A DNA stretch of 64,000 nucleotides from G965197005 sp965197005 (GTDB lineage: Bacteria > Pseudomonadota > Gammaproteobacteria > Pseudomonadales > Oceanobacteraceae): contig OZ239982.1 of the NCBI GenBank assembly GCA_965197005.1, forward strand, positions 1,860,001 through 1,924,000, in the 5' to 3' direction. Within the stretch, counting starts at the first letter, position 1. Each line of letters starts with the position of its first letter. The notes beneath the pieces were generated by a model, which saw nothing but the letters and a program-made list of their open reading frames with translations, did no database searches and was not told the DNA's origin. Below, one piece after another: positions 53,703 to 64,000 of this stretch. A program made the position numbers and the translations under genes.

Positions 53703-55085
53703 CTAAGCATACAGTTTATCTGGTAACCAAGTTGCCAAATCAGGAAATATGACTAATAAACCAAGCACCAAAAGTTGAATTAAAATAAAAGGGATAACGC
53801 CTTTGTAAATCTGGCTGGTGGCAATACTTTCAGGAGCCACTCCACGTAAATAAAACAGAGCAAAACCAAAAGGGGGCGTTAAAAATGAAGTTTGTAAATT
53901 AATGGCTATCATAATTCCAAGCCAAACAGGGTCGATACCCATCATTAATAAAATAGGGGCAACAATCGGCACAACCACAAAGGTAATCTCGATAAAATCC
54001 AAGATAAAACCGAGCAAAAAGATAACCAACATAACAATAAACAAGGCCATCATCTTACCACCTGGCATATTGGTAAAAGCAGAGTGGACTAATTCTTCTC
54101 CGCCAAAGCCTCTAAATACCAACGAGAATAAAGCAGCACCAATAAAAATAAAAAACACCATACTGGTTACTTTTAAAGTGCCATCTAAGACGTCTTTAAT
54201 AATCTGATAATTTAGTTGTTTATATAAAGCCGCTAAGATTAACGCACCAAGAGCACCAATGCCTGCTGCCTCCGTTGGCGTAGCAATGCCAAATAGGATA
54301 GAGCCAAGCACCGTCACAATTAACACTAAAGGCGGCAATAAACCTTTTAATAGCTCATAAAGAAAACTCGCTGTGAATTTAGGTCTATCAGAGATAGCAG
54401 GAGCACGCTCACCTGCAAAAATGGCAGTCCCTATAATGTATAGCAAATATAACGCAACTAACAGCAAGCCAGGAAGAATAGCCCCTGCAAAAAGGTCGGC
54501 AACAGAAATGTTATCTGGCGTAAAAATACCCATTTTAAGCTGTGCTTGCTGATAAGCACTAGAAAGCACATCGCCTAGCAAAATAAGCGCAGTAGAAGGT
54601 GGAATAATTTGTCCTAAGGTACCTGTAGCACAAATGCTACCCGTTGCTAACGATTGCGAGTAACCCTGACGCACCATGGTAGGCAATGAAATCAATCCCA
54701 TCGTGACTACGGTTGCGCCAATAATACCCGTACTAGCTGCCATTAACATACCCACCAGCACAACAGAAATGCCCAAGCCACCACGCAAAGGACCAAAGAG
54801 TAACCCCATATTTTTCAATAAATTTTCAGCGACACGGGATTTCTCCAGCATAACGCCCATAAAAACAAAGAGAGGCACAGCAATTAAAATCTGATTGCTT
54901 AAAATACCCTGTAAACGATTAGGGAAGGCCGCTAAAAAAGCACTGTCAAATATATCGAATGTCATACCAATGCCAGCAAAAATTAATGACACGCCGCCTA
55001 ATGTAAATGCCACAGGAAAACCAAACATCAACGCCAAGCAAATACACAAAAACAAAATTAAAGGAAGCCACTCAAGCATTATCAC
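53703..55085 (-). CDS. dctM: TRAP transporter large permease (DctM)
   Basis: The protein has 460 residues and about twelve to fourteen spans, with DctM family segments: MLMAASTGIIGATVVTMGLI, GTLGQIIPPSTALILLGDVL, GIATPTEAAGIGALGALILA, LQTSFLTPPFGFALFYLRGV. It is the ion-coupled channel part of a tripartite carboxylate-type uptake system. It overlaps dctQ by 14 bp. The solute-binding DctP gene is not in the window, so the substrate is unknown. Confidence 0.93.
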   Translation of the reverse strand: MIMLEWLPLILFLCICLALMFGFPVAFTLGGVSLIFAGIGMTFDIFDSAFLAAFPNRLQGILSNQILIAVPLFVFMGVMLEKSRVAENLLKNMGLLFGPLRGGLGISVVLVGMLMAASTGIIGATVVTMGLISLPTMVRQGYSQSLATGSICATGTLGQIIPPSTALILLGDVLSSAYQQAQLKMGIFTPDNISVADLFAGAILPGLLLVALYLLYIIGTAIFAGERAPAISDRPKFTASFLYELLKGLLPPLVLIVTVLGSILFGIATPTEAAGIGALGALILAALYKQLNYQIIKDVLDGTLKVTSMVFFIFIGAALFSLVFRGFGGEELVHSAFTNMPGGKMMALFIVMLVIFLLGFILDFIEITFVVVPIVAPILLMMGIDPVWLGIMIAINLQTSFLTPPFGFALFYLRGVAPESIATSQIYKGVIPFILIQLLVLGLLVIFPDLATWLPDKLYA

Positions 55086-55653
55086 ACTCCTTGGTATTGT
55101 CTGTTGGCATAAAGCCGCTTATCAACAAAGCGATACATTGCAGAAAAACAAGCACGGGCATAACCAATAACAGTGTTTTAAATAGATACACAAAAGGTAA
55201 GCCACCAGGTTCTTGAGAAGTTTCTAACACATGCCAACTGTCGGCAACTAAATCCCAGCTACTTAAAAAGCAAAATACACAAAAAGGAATGGCAAATATT
55301 AATATCCCCACACGATTGACCAACTGTTGCCTTTTTGCTGACCAGTTGCGATAAAAAATATCCACTCGCACATGGGCATTTTGCTGTAAAGCATAAGCAG
55401 CACCCAACATAAAAAGAGCAGCATGGCAGTACATAACAACTTCTTGCAAAGCGGTTAAATCTATCCATTTTTGGCTAATCATGCCAATAAAAGAAATGTC
55501 TGAGCCATAGCGTAAGGCGACAATCAAACAGGTTATTAACACCATAATGCCCCCTAGCCAACGTACTGCCGATGCAGAACCACGAATAAACGCATTAATT
55601 GCTTGAGATAAAAACAACATAAAAAAACCATACAATAAAAATGGGGCAATCAT
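55072..55653 (-). CDS. dctQ: TRAP transporter small permease (DctQ)
   Basis: The protein has 193 residues and four membrane spans; the DctQ pattern is visible in VMYCHAALFMLGAAYALQQN and AHVRVDIFYRNWSAKRQQLV. It docks DctM in the inner membrane. It is the first gene of dctQ-dctM-nitroreductase and divergent from queA across 85 bp. Confidence 0.88.
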   Translation of the reverse strand: MIAPFLLYGFFMLFLSQAINAFIRGSASAVRWLGGIMVLITCLIVALRYGSDISFIGMISQKWIDLTALQEVVMYCHAALFMLGAAYALQQNAHVRVDIFYRNWSAKRQQLVNRVGILIFAIPFCVFCFLSSWDLVADSWHVLETSQEPGGLPFVYLFKTLLLVMPVLVFLQCIALLISGFMPTDNTKECDNA

Positions 55654-55738
55654 TATAAAGCCATTATATGCAACTGTCTGTAGCTGCTATTGAGATTAAC
55701 GCATGTAAGCATTAATATAAGGATTTTTTTGAGCCTTT

Positions 55739-56752
55739 ATGAAAACCAGTGATTTTTCTTTTCAGCTACCAACTGCACAAATAGCGCAATACCCTCTTAA
55801 ACAACGCAGTCAATCTCGTCTATTGCACCTTAATCGAGCCGACAACACGCACCAAGACAAAGTATTCATGGATATACTGGATTTTTTACAAGCAGGCGAT
55901 TTATTGGTATTCAATAATACCAAAGTGATGGCAGCTAGGTTATATGGGCACAAGCAAAGCGGTGGAAAATTAGAAGTTCTCATTGAAAGAATGATCTCTC
56001 AAAGGCAAGTTTTAGCACATATCAAATGCTCTCGTGCGCCCAAAGTTGGACAACAAATCATCATTGCAGACAGTCCTTGTGAAGTGCTATCACGGGAAGG
56101 TAATTTATTTCGCTTACAATTATTGCAAGCCGATGCGACAGAACTCATGGCAACCGCAGGACATATACCGTTGCCGCCTTATATGCAACGTGCCGATGAG
56201 CCAACCGATCAAGAACGCTATCAAACACGCTATGCCAAAGTGTTAGGTGCAGTTGCAGCACCTACCGCAGGATTACATTTTGATGATGCGCTTTTAGCAG
56301 CACTCAAGCATAAAGGCGTTCACTTTGGAGAGCTTACTCTACATGTAGGGGCGGGGACGTTTCAACCCGTTAAAGTAGCAGACATTCATGCACACAAAAT
56401 GCACTCAGAATGGGTGTCTATCAATACTGATTTAGTCACGCAAATTAAGCAAACCAAAACGGCAGGCAACCGAGTCATTGCCGTAGGGACAACCAGTGTC
56501 AGAAGTTTAGAAAGTGCCGCATTAAATGGAGAGATTAAAGATTTTGAAGGCGATACAGATATTTTTATCTATCCAGGGTTTAAATTTAAGATAGTTGACG
56601 CCATATTAACAAACTTCCATTTGCCTGAATCCACTTTATTGATGTTGGTATCAGCATTTGCAAGCAAAGACAGCATATTACAAGCCTATCAACACGCTAT
56701 TGCTAAGGGATATCGGTTCTATAGTTATGGCGATGCTATGTTGATTAGTTAA
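55739..56752 (+). CDS. queA: S-adenosylmethionine:tRNA ribosyltransferase-isomerase
   Basis: The protein has 337 residues. It transfers the ribosyl part of SAM to preQ1 in tRNA to make epoxyqueuosine. Family motifs are [20 protein letters not shown] (residues 3-22), [47 protein letters not shown] and [20 protein letters not shown]. It sits upstream of tgt, the usual queuosine order. Confidence 0.96.
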   Translation: MKTSDFSFQLPTAQIAQYPLKQRSQSRLLHLNRADNTHQDKVFMDILDFLQAGDLLVFNNTKVMAARLYGHKQSGGKLEVLIERMISQRQVLAHIKCSRAPKVGQQIIIADSPCEVLSREGNLFRLQLLQADATELMATAGHIPLPPYMQRADEPTDQERYQTRYAKVLGAVAAPTAGLHFDDALLAALKHKGVHFGELTLHVGAGTFQPVKVADIHAHKMHSEWVSINTDLVTQIKQTKTAGNRVIAVGTTSVRSLESAALNGEIKDFEGDTDIFIYPGFKFKIVDAILTNFHLPESTLLMLVSAFASKDSILQAYQHAIAKGYRFYSYGDAMLIS

Positions 56753-56797
56753 CAAACAATAAAAGCGTGCTGTTAGCATGCTAAGTAAACTGATTAA

Positions 56798-57985
<1,188 letters not shown>

Positions 57986-58005
57986 CTTTAACCCTTGGAG
58001 ATATA

Positions 58006-58374
58006 ATGAAAACCCTAATGCAACATCTATTCACCCTACTTTTAATCGCATTTTCAATACCCGCCTTTGCCGCTGGAGAAACAGGTCAAATGGGGATTGT
58101 CGGTCAGGTCATCTTTTTTGGTGGTTTTATTTTAATTTTTTACTTTCTACTATGGCGTCCTCAATCCAAACGAGCGAAACAACATAAGCAATTAATGGAA
58201 AGCATTGGCAAAGGTGATGAAGTCGTCAGCTCTGGCGGTATTTTAGGTAAAGTCACTAAGGTTACTGACAACTATGTCACCATTGAAGTTAATCCAAGTG
58301 TTAGCTTTTCCTTACAAAAAGCCGCAATTACTGCTGTATTACCTAAGGGTACATTAAAAGAAATTAAAGACTAA
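58006..58374 (+). CDS. yajC: Sec translocon accessory protein YajC
   Basis: The protein has 122 residues. A signal-like N-terminus (LFTLLLIAFSIPAFA) is followed by one membrane span (VIFFGGFILIFYFLLWRPQS) and the YajC core (KRAKQHKQLMESIGKGDEVV, SSGGILGKVTKV). It partners with SecDF and YidC. TTGGAG precedes the ATG. Confidence 0.94.
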   Translation: MKTLMQHLFTLLLIAFSIPAFAAGETGQMGIVGQVIFFGGFILIFYFLLWRPQSKRAKQHKQLMESIGKGDEVVSSGGILGKVTKVTDNYVTIEVNPSVSFSLQKAAITAVLPKGTLKEIKD

Positions 58375-58422
58375 TTAAAATGCCAGCACAAGCTGGCTGT
58401 CATTAATCACAAAAGGTGCACT

Positions 58423-60285
58423 ATGTTAAACAAATATCCATTTTGGAAATACCTGATTATCGTTGCGGTACTGGTATTGGCAACCATCTATGCCTTACCC
58501 AATTTATACCCACCAGATGCGGCAATTCAAATTACTGCCGCCAAATCTGGGCAAGAAATATCATTGGCAACAATAGAAAAACTCAAAGCCAAATTAGCAG
58601 AAAAACAAATTACCTATAAAAGTTTTGCTCAAGAAAAAAAAGCATTATTACTGCGTTTAAACAGTGATGAACATCAGCTCAAAGCAAAAGAGATTATCCA
58701 AAACACCTTAGGTTATGATTATATTGTCGCTCTTAACCTCGCACCAACCACACCTGATTGGCTTAGTCGTATTGGCGCAAAACCCTTAACTTTAGGCTTA
58801 GATTTAAGAGGTGGCGTACACTTTTTAATGGAAGTGGATATGGCAGACTACCTAAAAGGTCGCATGGATAATTACCGCAATGAATTACGTACTCGTCTGC
58901 GTGAAGAAAACATTCGTTATCGCAGAGTTTTATTAGAAAAAGGGCAAATCAAACTGCTTTTTAGTGACGCTCAAACTCGTAGCAAAGCCGAAGACTTTTT
59001 AGCACGTCAATTTTCAGAGTTCTTACGTGAAACCACCGATAACGAAGAATATTTCATACTCAAACTCAGTCTCAATAAAAGCAAAATAAAAGAACTAAAA
59101 GATTATGCTTTAAAACAAAATCTCACAACTCTACGCAATCGAGTGAATGAATTAGGCGTTGCCGAGCCTCTGGTTCAACGTCAAGGCAGTGACCGCATTG
59201 TCGTAGAATTACCTGGGGTTCAAGACACCGCTCAGGCGAAAAAAATTCTAGGTAAGGCAGCAAATTTAGAGTTTCGTCTAGAAGCCAAACCTGAAGACAG
59301 CCGTTTTACCACCGATGTTTTCAGCTTCAAAGACAACCCAAATAGAACCGCACGCCTAGAAAAAACCCTCATTACCACAGGCGACAGCGTGACCAATGCC
59401 CGCCCTTCATTTGATGAAAACGCCCAACCACAAGTCAATATAGATCTTGATAGTAAAGGCGGTGCAATGATGTCTCGCACCACCAAACGAGCATTACAAC
59501 GGCGCATGGCAGTGTTATTTGTAGAACGAAAATCCAAAGTCGTTGAGCAAATTATCAATGGCAAACCCACCAATAAAACCATTCAAACAGTTGAAAAGGG
59601 CATTATCTCCCTAGCGACCATTCAAGGGGTATTTGGCTCTAGCTTTAGAATTACTGGCTTAGATCCTGTAGAGGCATCAGAGCTGGCACTATTACTAAGA
59701 GCAGGTGCATTAGCCGCTCCCATGTATTTTGTAGAAGAACGTACCGTCGGTCCAAGTTTAGGGCAAGAAAATATCGACAAAGGTCTTAACTCCGTACTTC
59801 TTGGTCTAGCACTGGTACTGGTAACCATGCTCGTTTTTTACCGAGTGTTTGGTATTTTTGCCAACATTGCGCTACTAACCAACATGGTTGTATTGGTTGC
59901 CCTATTATCCGCTTTTGGTGCAACGCTAACCTTACCTGGTATTGCAGGTATCGTCTTAACCGTAGGTATGGCAGTAGATGCTAACGTCCTGATTTTTGCA
60001 CGCATACGCGAAGAATTACTTGCAGGACGCTCACCTCAACAAGCAATTCATGAAGGCTACAACCGCGCATTTATTGCCATTTTAGATGCCAATATTACCA
60101 CCTTAATTGTGGCAATCATCTTATTTATGGTCGGCACAGGCCCTATCAAAGGCTTTGCCGTAACCCTTTCACTAGGCGTGATTACCTCTATGTTTACTGC
60201 CATTATGCTAACCCGTGCTATAGTCAACCTCACATACGGAGGTCGTGCCATTAAAGACTTATCAATAGGAGGTAAAAAAGCATGA
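58423..60285 (+). CDS. secD: Protein translocase subunit SecD
   Basis: The protein has 620 residues. It has an N-terminal span (YLIIVAVLVLATIYALPNLY), a large periplasmic domain starting with LGLDLRGGVHFLMEVD, and a C-terminal RND-like membrane bundle (GLALVLVTMLVFYRVFGIFA, VLTVGMAVDANVLIFARIRE, the D being the proton-relay residue). With SecF it pulls proteins across using the proton gradient. It overlaps secF by 4 bp (ATGA). Confidence 0.96.
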   Translation: MLNKYPFWKYLIIVAVLVLATIYALPNLYPPDAAIQITAAKSGQEISLATIEKLKAKLAEKQITYKSFAQEKKALLLRLNSDEHQLKAKEIIQNTLGYDYIVALNLAPTTPDWLSRIGAKPLTLGLDLRGGVHFLMEVDMADYLKGRMDNYRNELRTRLREENIRYRRVLLEKGQIKLLFSDAQTRSKAEDFLARQFSEFLRETTDNEEYFILKLSLNKSKIKELKDYALKQNLTTLRNRVNELGVAEPLVQRQGSDRIVVELPGVQDTAQAKKILGKAANLEFRLEAKPEDSRFTTDVFSFKDNPNRTARLEKTLITTGDSVTNARPSFDENAQPQVNIDLDSKGGAMMSRTTKRALQRRMAVLFVERKSKVVEQIINGKPTNKTIQTVEKGIISLATIQGVFGSSFRITGLDPVEASELALLLRAGALAAPMYFVEERTVGPSLGQENIDKGLNSVLLGLALVLVTMLVFYRVFGIFANIALLTNMVVLVALLSAFGATLTLPGIAGIVLTVGMAVDANVLIFARIREELLAGRSPQQAIHEGYNRAFIAILDANITTLIVAIILFMVGTGPIKGFAVTLSLGVITSMFTAIMLTRAIVNLTYGGRAIKDLSIGGKKA

Positions 60286-61193
60286 ACACACCTATCTTAC
60301 GCTTTATGAAATACCGTAAAGGCGCACTGCTACTATCTAGCGTGCTCTTGCTTATTTCTATTTTTTCTTTATTTAATCAAGGACTGAACTTTGGCTTGGA
60401 CTTTACAGGTGGGACGTTATTGGAAGTTAAATACAACCAACCTATTGATGTAAACGACATTCGCACACGTCTAGAAAATGCCAAATATAAAGATGTCACC
60501 GTACAGAACTTTGGCTCTGAAACCGACATTCTTATCCGCATGTCTGAAGCCTTCCGTGAAGACTTAGGACAGGAGGTGCTTCAAAAGCTGCAAACCGACG
60601 GCAATCCAGTAACCTTACTGAGAAATGAATTTGTTGGCGCAAATGTAGGTGAAGAATTGCGTGATGATGGCGGACTTGCCCTACTACTTGCTATCGGCAT
60701 TGTGATGCTCTACGTTGCAGCCCGCTTTCAATATAAATTTGCCTTAGGCGCAGCCCTTGCTCTATTTCATGATGTGCTTTTAGTAATCGGATTTTTCTCA
60801 TTATTCAATCTCGACTTCGACCTCACGGTATTGGCCGCCTTATTAGCTGTTATTGGTTATTCATTAAACGACACCATCGTGGTTTATGATCGTATCCGTG
60901 AAAACTTCCGTATTGTTAGACGTTCAGACAGTGCAGAAGTCATTGATATTTCTTTAACACAAACCCTAAGTCGTACTATTATGACCTCACTAACAACCGC
61001 ACTGGTGCTTATTGCACTGATGTTTGTTGGTGGAGAAATGATTTTCAACTTCGCTCTTGCCATGCTGGTAGGTGTAATCGTAGGTACTTATTCTTCTGTT
61101 TATGTATCTAGTAGTCTCTTATTGTTATTAAATGCAAGTAGAGAAGATTTAATACCACCAGAGCTAGAAGAAGAAATAGATACTATGCCATAA
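60282..61193 (+). CDS. secF: Protein translocase subunit SecF
   Basis: The protein has 303 residues and six spans. Conserved parts are GLNFGLDFTGGTLLEV, LALLLAIGIVMLYVAARFQY, and VIGYSLNDTIVVYDRIRENF with the membrane aspartate, plus SRTIMTSLTTALVLIALM. Its start codon overlaps the secD stop. A GCGAAC/GTTCGC hairpin follows at about 61212-61230. Confidence 0.96.
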   Translation: MNTPILRFMKYRKGALLLSSVLLLISIFSLFNQGLNFGLDFTGGTLLEVKYNQPIDVNDIRTRLENAKYKDVTVQNFGSETDILIRMSEAFREDLGQEVLQKLQTDGNPVTLLRNEFVGANVGEELRDDGGLALLLAIGIVMLYVAARFQYKFALGAALALFHDVLLVIGFFSLFNLDFDLTVLAALLAVIGYSLNDTIVVYDRIRENFRIVRRSDSAEVIDISLTQTLSRTIMTSLTTALVLIALMFVGGEMIFNFALAMLVGVIVGTYSSVYVSSSLLLLLNASREDLIPPELEEEIDTMP

Positions 61194-61271
61194 TAAAATA
61201 AACTGAATTTAGGGCGAACTTTATGTTCGCTACTCAGTCTTAACAGATTAACCCAAAAGAGAGTAAAAACT

Positions 61272-62009
61272 ATGAACCAACGTCCTGACTATATTAATCA
61301 AAAGCGTGAGCCGTCTTCGGCAGAAGTCTTGGTTGCCAAGCACCATGCGCCTAAAACAAACGAGACAAGCAGCTCACAGGTTAGTGCCAGTGGCGAAAAA
61401 GTCCTGCGTAACACCTATATGCTGCTATCTATGACACTGCTATTTAGTGCCTTCACTGCGATGTTATCCATGAAATTCAACCTACCCTACCCTGGCATGA
61501 TTATCACCCTAGTGGTGTATTTTGGATTGTTATTTGCTGTTCACAAACTAAAAGACAGTTCAATGGGCATTGTTGCCGTATTTGCCCTAACTGGATTTTT
61601 AGGCGCAACCTTAGGCCCTATGCTTAATCTAGTTGCAGCACTTCCAGGTGGTAGTGCAACCATAGGTACAGCACTAATGGCAACAGGCGGTATTTTTCTG
61701 GCAATGGCAACTTGGGTAACCACCACTGGCAAAGACCTAAGTGGTTGGGGAAAGATGCTAATGGCAGGTATACTAATTGGATTTGTACTTAGTATTGGTG
61801 CTGCTGTATTTGGTTTACCTGTATTAGCACTTGCCGTATCTGCCATGTTTGTTATCTTAATGACAGGTTTAATTGCCTATGAAATTAGCAACATTTTACA
61901 TGGTGGCGAAACCAACTATATACTAGCTACCGTCACTTTATACGTTGCCTTATTTAACCTATTTGTCAGCCTCTTACACTTACTTTCGGCATTTAGCGGC
62001 GAAGATTAA
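61272..62009 (+). CDS. Bax inhibitor-1/YccA family membrane protein
   Basis: The protein has 245 residues. A soluble N-terminal part of about 50 residues is followed by seven spans (VLRNTYMLLSMTLLFSAFTA, GFLGATLGPMLNLV, LYVALFNLFVSLLHLLSAFS). This matches the YccA/YbhL branch; YccA modulates FtsH degradation of SecY, which suits a position after secDF. The ribosome site is AAAGAGAG. Confidence 0.9.
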   Translation: MNQRPDYINQKREPSSAEVLVAKHHAPKTNETSSSQVSASGEKVLRNTYMLLSMTLLFSAFTAMLSMKFNLPYPGMIITLVVYFGLLFAVHKLKDSSMGIVAVFALTGFLGATLGPMLNLVAALPGGSATIGTALMATGGIFLAMATWVTTTGKDLSGWGKMLMAGILIGFVLSIGAAVFGLPVLALAVSAMFVILMTGLIAYEISNILHGGETNYILATVTLYVALFNLFVSLLHLLSAFSGED

Positions 62010-62030
62010 TCTGACTTTATATAACCCAAA

Positions 62031-62056
62031 AAAAGCCCCACTTTTGGGGTTTTTTC
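62031..62056. terminator. Bidirectional terminator after the BI-1 gene
   Basis: The run AAAAAAAGCCCCA is followed by a short loop and TGGGGTTTTTT, 22 bp past the stop. It is a strong intrinsic terminator. Confidence 0.88.
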
Positions 62057-62074
62057 TTTTTTAGGAAAACGTAA

Positions 62075-62965
62075 ATGCCGCAAGACCAAAATCTAAGAAC
62101 TCATCTTGCCCTGATAGTTGCCATGCTTATTTGGGGCAGTACGTTTATGGTCATGAAAGTTGTTATTACAGATGTATCTCCTTTGATGGTGGTCTTTTTA
62201 CGCATGCTAATTGGTGCTTTGGTTTTTATACTCTTATGGAAGTGGATAAAAAAAGGCATTCGCTACCAAACAGGCGATTGGAAATACCTAATACTTATGG
62301 CACTGTTTGAGCCTTGTTTATATTTTTTATTCGAGGGCTTAGCTCTAAAATATACCAGCGCAGGTCAAGCTGGCATGATTACCTCCATCTTACCGCTTAT
62401 GGTCGCTTTAGCCGCCTTTTTATTTCTCAAAGAAACCACCACTTGGCGACAAATTTTAGGCTTTATCATTGCAATTAGTGGGGTAATTAGCATGACCTTA
62501 GGCAGTGAAGTGAATGATAAAGCAAGCAATCCACTTTTAGGTAATTTTCTAGAGTTTTTAGCCATGCTCTCAGCAGTAGGCTACACCCTACTTATTCGCC
62601 ATTTAAGCAGTCGTTATGCGTCTTTATTCTTAACTGCAATGCAGTCTTTTATCGGTACTCTATTTTTTTTACCGCTGGTATTATTGAATGACAGCTCATT
62701 AGAAATATCCCTACTCAATTGGGGATTACTTGCATACTTAGGTATTGTCGTTACCCTTGGTGGTTATGGCTTATTTAACTACGCATTAACTCATGTTAAA
62801 GCCACCACAGCCGTCGCTTACGTTAACCTGATACCTGCCATATCCTTAATTTATGCCATGATTTTTCTAGGAGAGCGACTAACTCAAAGCCAATGGATTG
62901 CCGTTGTGGTGATTTTTATAGGCGTGTTATTAAGTAAAGAAAAAAAACCACACACACCAACATAG
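62075..62965 (+). CDS. EamA/DMT-family transporter
   Basis: The protein has 296 residues with ten spans in two EamA halves (IVAMLIWGSTFMVMKVVITD near the N-terminus, LAYLGIVVTLGGYGLFNYAL in the second). It is probably an exporter of amino acids or metabolites; the substrate is not predictable. AGGAAAA precedes the ATG. After it, 62966-63199 holds no gene I can see. Confidence 0.88.
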   Translation: MPQDQNLRTHLALIVAMLIWGSTFMVMKVVITDVSPLMVVFLRMLIGALVFILLWKWIKKGIRYQTGDWKYLILMALFEPCLYFLFEGLALKYTSAGQAGMITSILPLMVALAAFLFLKETTTWRQILGFIIAISGVISMTLGSEVNDKASNPLLGNFLEFLAMLSAVGYTLLIRHLSSRYASLFLTAMQSFIGTLFFLPLVLLNDSSLEISLLNWGLLAYLGIVVTLGGYGLFNYALTHVKATTAVAYVNLIPAISLIYAMIFLGERLTQSQWIAVVVIFIGVLLSKEKKPHTPT

Positions 62966-63199
62966 CCGAATAATACGCATATCATCTTTTATCTTTTAAA
63001 GTCTCTACAAAAGCAACATATTCACATAACCAAGTAGTGATTTTTATTAGACGCTTAACCTTGCTAACAAAAACTCTCAAACCCTGCTTCATATAACCTT
63101 TTGGAATATCAAAATAATAATTTATTCTTTCTTTTTTATATCAAATTTCATTATGCTTGCCAACCTTAAATATTATCTAACTAAATGAAAGGAAAATTT

Positions 63200-63748
63200 A
63201 TGTCACGTTTAACGGTTCACTCTATAGACAGCGCACCTGAACAATCTCAACCTCGTATTGCTGCTGCGGAAAAAGCCAATGGCTTTATTCCCAATTTAAT
63301 CGGTGTGCTTGCCAATGCACCTACAGCATTAGAGATGTATCAAGAAGTGGGAAAAATGAATGCCAAAAGCAGTTTAAGTGCTGCTGAACGTGAAGTGGTG
63401 CAAATTACCGCAGCGGTCACAAATGGCTGCGGCTTTTGTGTAGCAGGGCATAGCGCCATTACGCAAAAAAATAGCCTAATGAGCGATGACGTATTACAAG
63501 CATTGCGTGAGGTTAAAGCCTTTGCAGAGTTAGATACAAAGCTCAACGCTCTAGCTCGTTTTACGCTAGAGGTTATGCAGCATCAGGGCAATGTTGATGA
63601 TAATGCTTTGGCAGATTTTTTTGCCGCAGGCTATAACCAACAACAAGCCATTGAAGCCATTGCAGGCGTGGCTTTGGCAACCCTATGTAACTACAGCAAT
63701 AATTTAGCACGTACTGAAATTAACCCTCAACTACAGCCTTTTGCCTAA
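63200..63748 (+). CDS. AhpD/carboxymuconolactone decarboxylase family protein
   Basis: The protein has 182 residues. The AhpD-like core includes EREVVQITAAVTNGCGFCVA followed by GH: a C-x2-C pair with the downstream histidine, as in peroxidase-related alkylhydroperoxidases. The start at ATG 63200 follows AAAGGAAAA; the in-frame ATG at 63185 is less likely. It is followed 20 bp later by an acyl-CoA dehydrogenase gene on the same strand. Confidence 0.85.
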   Translation: MSRLTVHSIDSAPEQSQPRIAAAEKANGFIPNLIGVLANAPTALEMYQEVGKMNAKSSLSAAEREVVQITAAVTNGCGFCVAGHSAITQKNSLMSDDVLQALREVKAFAELDTKLNALARFTLEVMQHQGNVDDNALADFFAAGYNQQQAIEAIAGVALATLCNYSNNLARTEINPQLQPFA

Positions 63749-63768
63749 AAAAATCACTAGGAGCAGTT

Positions 63769-64000
63769 ATGAATACAGCATCTGCATTATTAAGCGCAGT
63801 CGAAAAGCAGGTTAAAGCGGAATTAAAACCTTTGGTTAAGCAAATTGATACTGACGGTTTTTATCCCCAAGAATATTTGCAAAACCTAGGCACATTAGGT
63901 GGATTTGCCGCCCTTGGGTCTGTCCAAGAAGGTGGACAAAGTCTTGGTCTGTTTACGCAAATTGAAGTGCTACAAAAAATAGGCAACGCCTGTGGTGCAA
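63769..64000 (+). CDS. Acyl-CoA dehydrogenase family protein, 5' part
   Basis: The first 77 codons are in the window and the gene runs off the right end. The opening helices (LLSAVEKQVKAELKPLVKQI, DTDGFYPQEYLQNLGTLGGF) and the following AALGSVQEGGQSLGLFTQIE fit the N-terminal helical domain of acyl-CoA dehydrogenases. TAGGAG is 6 bp before the ATG. Confidence 0.7.
   Translation, partial: MNTASALLSAVEKQVKAELKPLVKQIDTDGFYPQEYLQNLGTLGGFAALGSVQEGGQSLGLFTQIEVLQKIGNACGA

Overview
The window is AT-rich DNA from a gammaproteobacterial chromosome. The evidence is the gene order rpoE-rseA-rseB-rseC-degP, ilvI-ilvH and queA-tgt-yajC-secD-secF, together with the type I-F family CRISPR. I cannot name the genus from sequence alone. 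No rRNA or tRNA gene was seen.

Left accessory region (1-7.7 kb). It opens with four tandem genes for small acidic proteins. Their first ~52 residues are nearly identical and their tails differ. Each is start/stop-coupled to a partner ORF, which is complete only after the last copy and carries a possible -1 frameshift site. Next come decayed P2-type tail genes (D, tape measure, GpE, tail chaperone) in two blocks, one holding a toxin-antitoxin pair. The breakpoints of these blocks coincide with CRISPR-repeat-like or palindromic 28-mers. The second block runs straight into the degenerate trailer of a 24-spacer CRISPR array.

CRISPR region (6.2-15.5 kb, minus strand). This is a minimal type I-F2 (I-Fv) system: cas1, cas2-3, cas7fv, cas5fv, cas6f, then the leader and array. 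A WYL-domain regulator is inserted between cas1 and cas2-3. Upstream lie a small membrane protein, an unusual cysteine-rich mini-protein, a Tat-signal HIRAN protein and a second WYL regulator.

Middle (17.5-34.4 kb). There is an SQR-like flavoprotein, a serine hydrolase and a chemoreceptor. An RND/LolA-like/outer-membrane/DUF2892 operon is divergent from an ArsR (BigR-like) repressor across an AT-rich palindrome. The complete sigma-E operon follows, with a matching sigma-E promoter, then acetolactate synthase.

Repeat-rich patch (34.4-38.7 kb). It holds a heptanucleotide tract, two DUF4143 ATPases set among dispersed palindromes and 32-bp iterons, a pentapeptide-repeat protein and a candidate sRNA whose hairpin loops carry CUCUCUC.

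Right core (38.7-64 kb). It contains a diguanylate cyclase, cysK, formaldehyde detoxification (frmA, frmB), a DksA-type zinc-finger protein and a LysR regulator. A class I ribonucleotide reductase follows with its ATP-cone on NrdB and NrdR boxes upstream. After it come pyrD, a nitroreductase, a TRAP permease pair, the tRNA-queuosine/Sec genes, a BI-1 protein, an EamA transporter, an AhpD-like protein and the start of an acyl-CoA dehydrogenase.
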